A stretch of DNA of 64,000 nucleotides, taken from positions 1,915,713 to 1,979,712 of the forward strand of contig CAJFCJ010000004.1 in assembly GCA_904063045.1 (NCBI GenBank). Reading direction: 5' to 3'. Numbering within the stretch: the stretch's first letter is position 1; each line of letters starts with the position of its first letter. This document shows positions 62,306 to 64,000 of the stretch, piece after piece. The position numbers were made by a program, and so were the translations under genes. Below the pieces are notes generated by a model, which did not search any database, was not told the origin of the DNA, and saw nothing but the letters and a program-made list of their open reading frames with translations. Source of the DNA: Dimorphilus gyrociliatus. Taxonomy: Eukaryota > Annelida > Polychaeta > Dinophilidae.

Positions 62306-63524
62306 ACATAAACAACACTAAGTAGCATTTCTCTTAGAAGCTTAAGCAAATAATAAACTTTACCTTTATCTACTAATTATTTTGAAAGGGGTAAAAATTT
62401 AAATATCACAAGTATACTTTTTCACTGGAAACGAAGATGGATTAGATGGATCGATTTTGTATCGCTTAAAGGTTAATAGTTACTTTTGCTAGAAATACTA
62501 CTGATAAAAGCTTGTGGGATTATTAGAATTTTTCGTAATCGATATCTCAGTATTAGTTACCAATATGCTCTTCCCAATAGACTCAAATCCCTGCCAGAAA
62601 TCATATATCGTATCGGCTCAAGCCTTATTAATATATGAGACTATTATATAAAGCAGGAAATATTAGTTTATACTAATAGATTATACGCTGATATGTTTCG
62701 TTTATAGCTTTTCTCTGTAAAAGCTTTCTATTTTTTACTTTTGTTTTTGTTGGAAGAAAAAAAAACAAAAAGCAAATAACCTTCATAACACTTTGAACAC
62801 GAACACCAACTCTCGCTATCTTTCTCATATCGCTTCGCCTTTTTCTTCTTTCTATAGTAATAAACTGATGCCCCTATACACAAAAGTAACAGCAAGGCTG
62901 AGATCGGTAAAGCTACGAGTAACGGAAGGGACATTTTATACGGTCCATTTGACCCATAATGGCCGTTATATTTCCACGGAAAAGTATCGATTACGTCCTC
63001 TTTTTCGTTACATCTAAACCTGTCCCACGTCTGATGGTATAAACAACACATCGCCTTTTTTTTAAACTGACAGCAGCAATAGTCGATTTGGGGTTTGTAG
63101 GATGCTACTCTGCACTCGTGTGTATACAATCCATCAGCGTAAGATTGAATATCGCATTTTCCGCCTGGTGATATTGCATGAAGTGAATTTTCTGTCACTG
63201 TCATCAAAGAAATAAAGAAAAAAAATCTTTTTTATTATAGAATGTAGTTGCATCTCAACCGTTAAATATATAGCCAATATATAATCCGATAAATAGACTG
63301 ATGAAAAATAGTTCTGATTCATTCAATACAATTTTATTTAAATATTTATTAGAAAAACTTCAATACTATTGAATTTCATTTCCACTTAATTGAATTTTTT
63401 TCTTTCTTTATCCTTTATTCGTTTTAAAAGTACTTTTCGATCTTATCCTTATTTAACATTCAATCTTCGCTGCTTTATAAATATTCAGTAGCAATATAAA
63501 AACACCGACTATTCTAAAATTCAT
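61759..63524 (-). CDS. single-pass Cys-rich membrane protein with PPxY tail (Shisa/WBP1-like)
   Basis: Three exons. The signal-peptide exon starts at ATG 63522-63524 (MNFRIVGVFILLLNIYKAA). It joins in phase 1 to an exon at about 62777-63207 encoding a compact Cys-rich ectodomain (CDIQSYADGLYTHEC, DYCCCQFKKKAMCC), a TM helix (LPLLVALPISALLLLLCIGA), then YYYRKKKKAKR and a Cys cluster. A 645 bp intron with a GA/CT microsatellite follows. The last exon (61759-62131) is an acidic then Pro-rich cytoplasmic tail ending LLPPPLYEEVRHH, which contains a PPLY (PPxY) WW-binding motif. Ectodomain CC pairs plus TM plus PPxY match the Shisa/WBP1/VOPP1 type of adaptor, which recruits NEDD4-like ligases. The exact family is uncertain. 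Confidence 0.78.
62276..62303. repeat. (CT)n microsatellite
   Basis: A CT run inside the intron of the Shisa/WBP1-like gene. Confidence 0.85.
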
Positions 63525-64000
63525 TATACCCTACCAACTAATTAATTTTTCTTTATTCTCATTTTAAAAACGTTTCTTTTCAATTTTCAAATAATTAAAG
63601 AAGCAAAAATTGAAAGACTATTGAAAAACAAAACTATCTATAATTTATTTAGAACTATATATTGAATTATTCAACTTCTATTTTTCATCAACATTTTGAA
63701 CAGTTCAATTTTCATTAAAAAATAAGGGAGGAAAGTGGGGATAAAGCAACCGTACAAAATGTAAGGGAAAGAAGCGAGATAAAAAGCGAAAAAACAAACA
63801 AAATAATAAACTTTAAGTATCTTATAAAATTATGTTAGTTAATCAGGAAATTAATAATTCATTGTGTTATTGCTATAATCACGATGACTGTAATCAATAT
63901 TGGACTGAGAAGGTTAGAGAAAAGAAAAGGAATAAAAAAAGAAACAAGAGGCTACAAATGAAAAATAACTAATAATAACAATTAGGAGAAATCTTTCGGT
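63525..64000. other. right-edge flank, no gene seen
   Basis: AT-rich sequence upstream of the Shisa/WBP1-like gene. It presumably includes that gene's promoter. No exon is recognised. Confidence 0.5.

Overview
This is AT-rich animal nuclear DNA. Genes are split into many short exons by mostly 45-100 bp GT-AG introns, with long gene-poor stretches between them. Cys-loop receptors, an insect-type gustatory-receptor-like protein, a BARX homeobox gene and a secreted lysozyme-like/VWA/EGF/chitin-binding protein point to a protostome, most likely a small compact-genome spiralian such as an annelid. The species call is inference. Gene models were built by hand: splice sites were read directly and exon phases checked across joins.

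Layout. 62-1015 (+): end of a receptor-type protein tyrosine phosphatase with a degenerate phosphatase domain. 1537-3538 (+): selenium-binding protein / methanethiol oxidase. 3703-5076 (-): TMEM129 E3 ligase. 5622-9915 (-): RAPGEF1/C3G. 10150-11793 (-): four phase-consistent exons of an unidentified protein, possibly 5' exons of C3G. 11.8-20.8 kb: no gene seen. 20828-23160 (+): complete six-exon four-TM protein. 26036-33168 (-): secreted multidomain protein with 20 EGF modules, 19 of them near-identical exons in tandem; its first large intron holds a BARX-type homeobox gene (31889-32530) on the same strand. 33813-35556 (+): gustatory-receptor-like 7TM protein. 35810-48775 (-): three tandem nicotinic-like cys-loop receptor subunits. 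51131-52747: dead Tc1 transposon of IR/DR type. 54603-54863 (+): candidate neuropeptide precursor. 55489-59127 (+): membrane-anchored Kunitz/antistasin protein. 60713-61069 (-): small hypothetical ORF. 61759-63524 (-): single-pass Cys-rich/PPxY membrane protein of Shisa/WBP1 style.

Themes. The window mixes housekeeping and signalling genes (SELENBP, TMEM129, C3G) with lineage-expanded surface or sensory genes. Most striking are the EGF array, in which introns as well as exons belong to a few repeated types; the nested homeobox gene; the receptor cluster, whose M2 gate leucine (9') is Ala or Gly in all three members; the Kunitz protein with two domains that have each lost the same disulfide pair; and a recurring AG[A/G]TGGCG motif resembling the core of insect CTCF sites.
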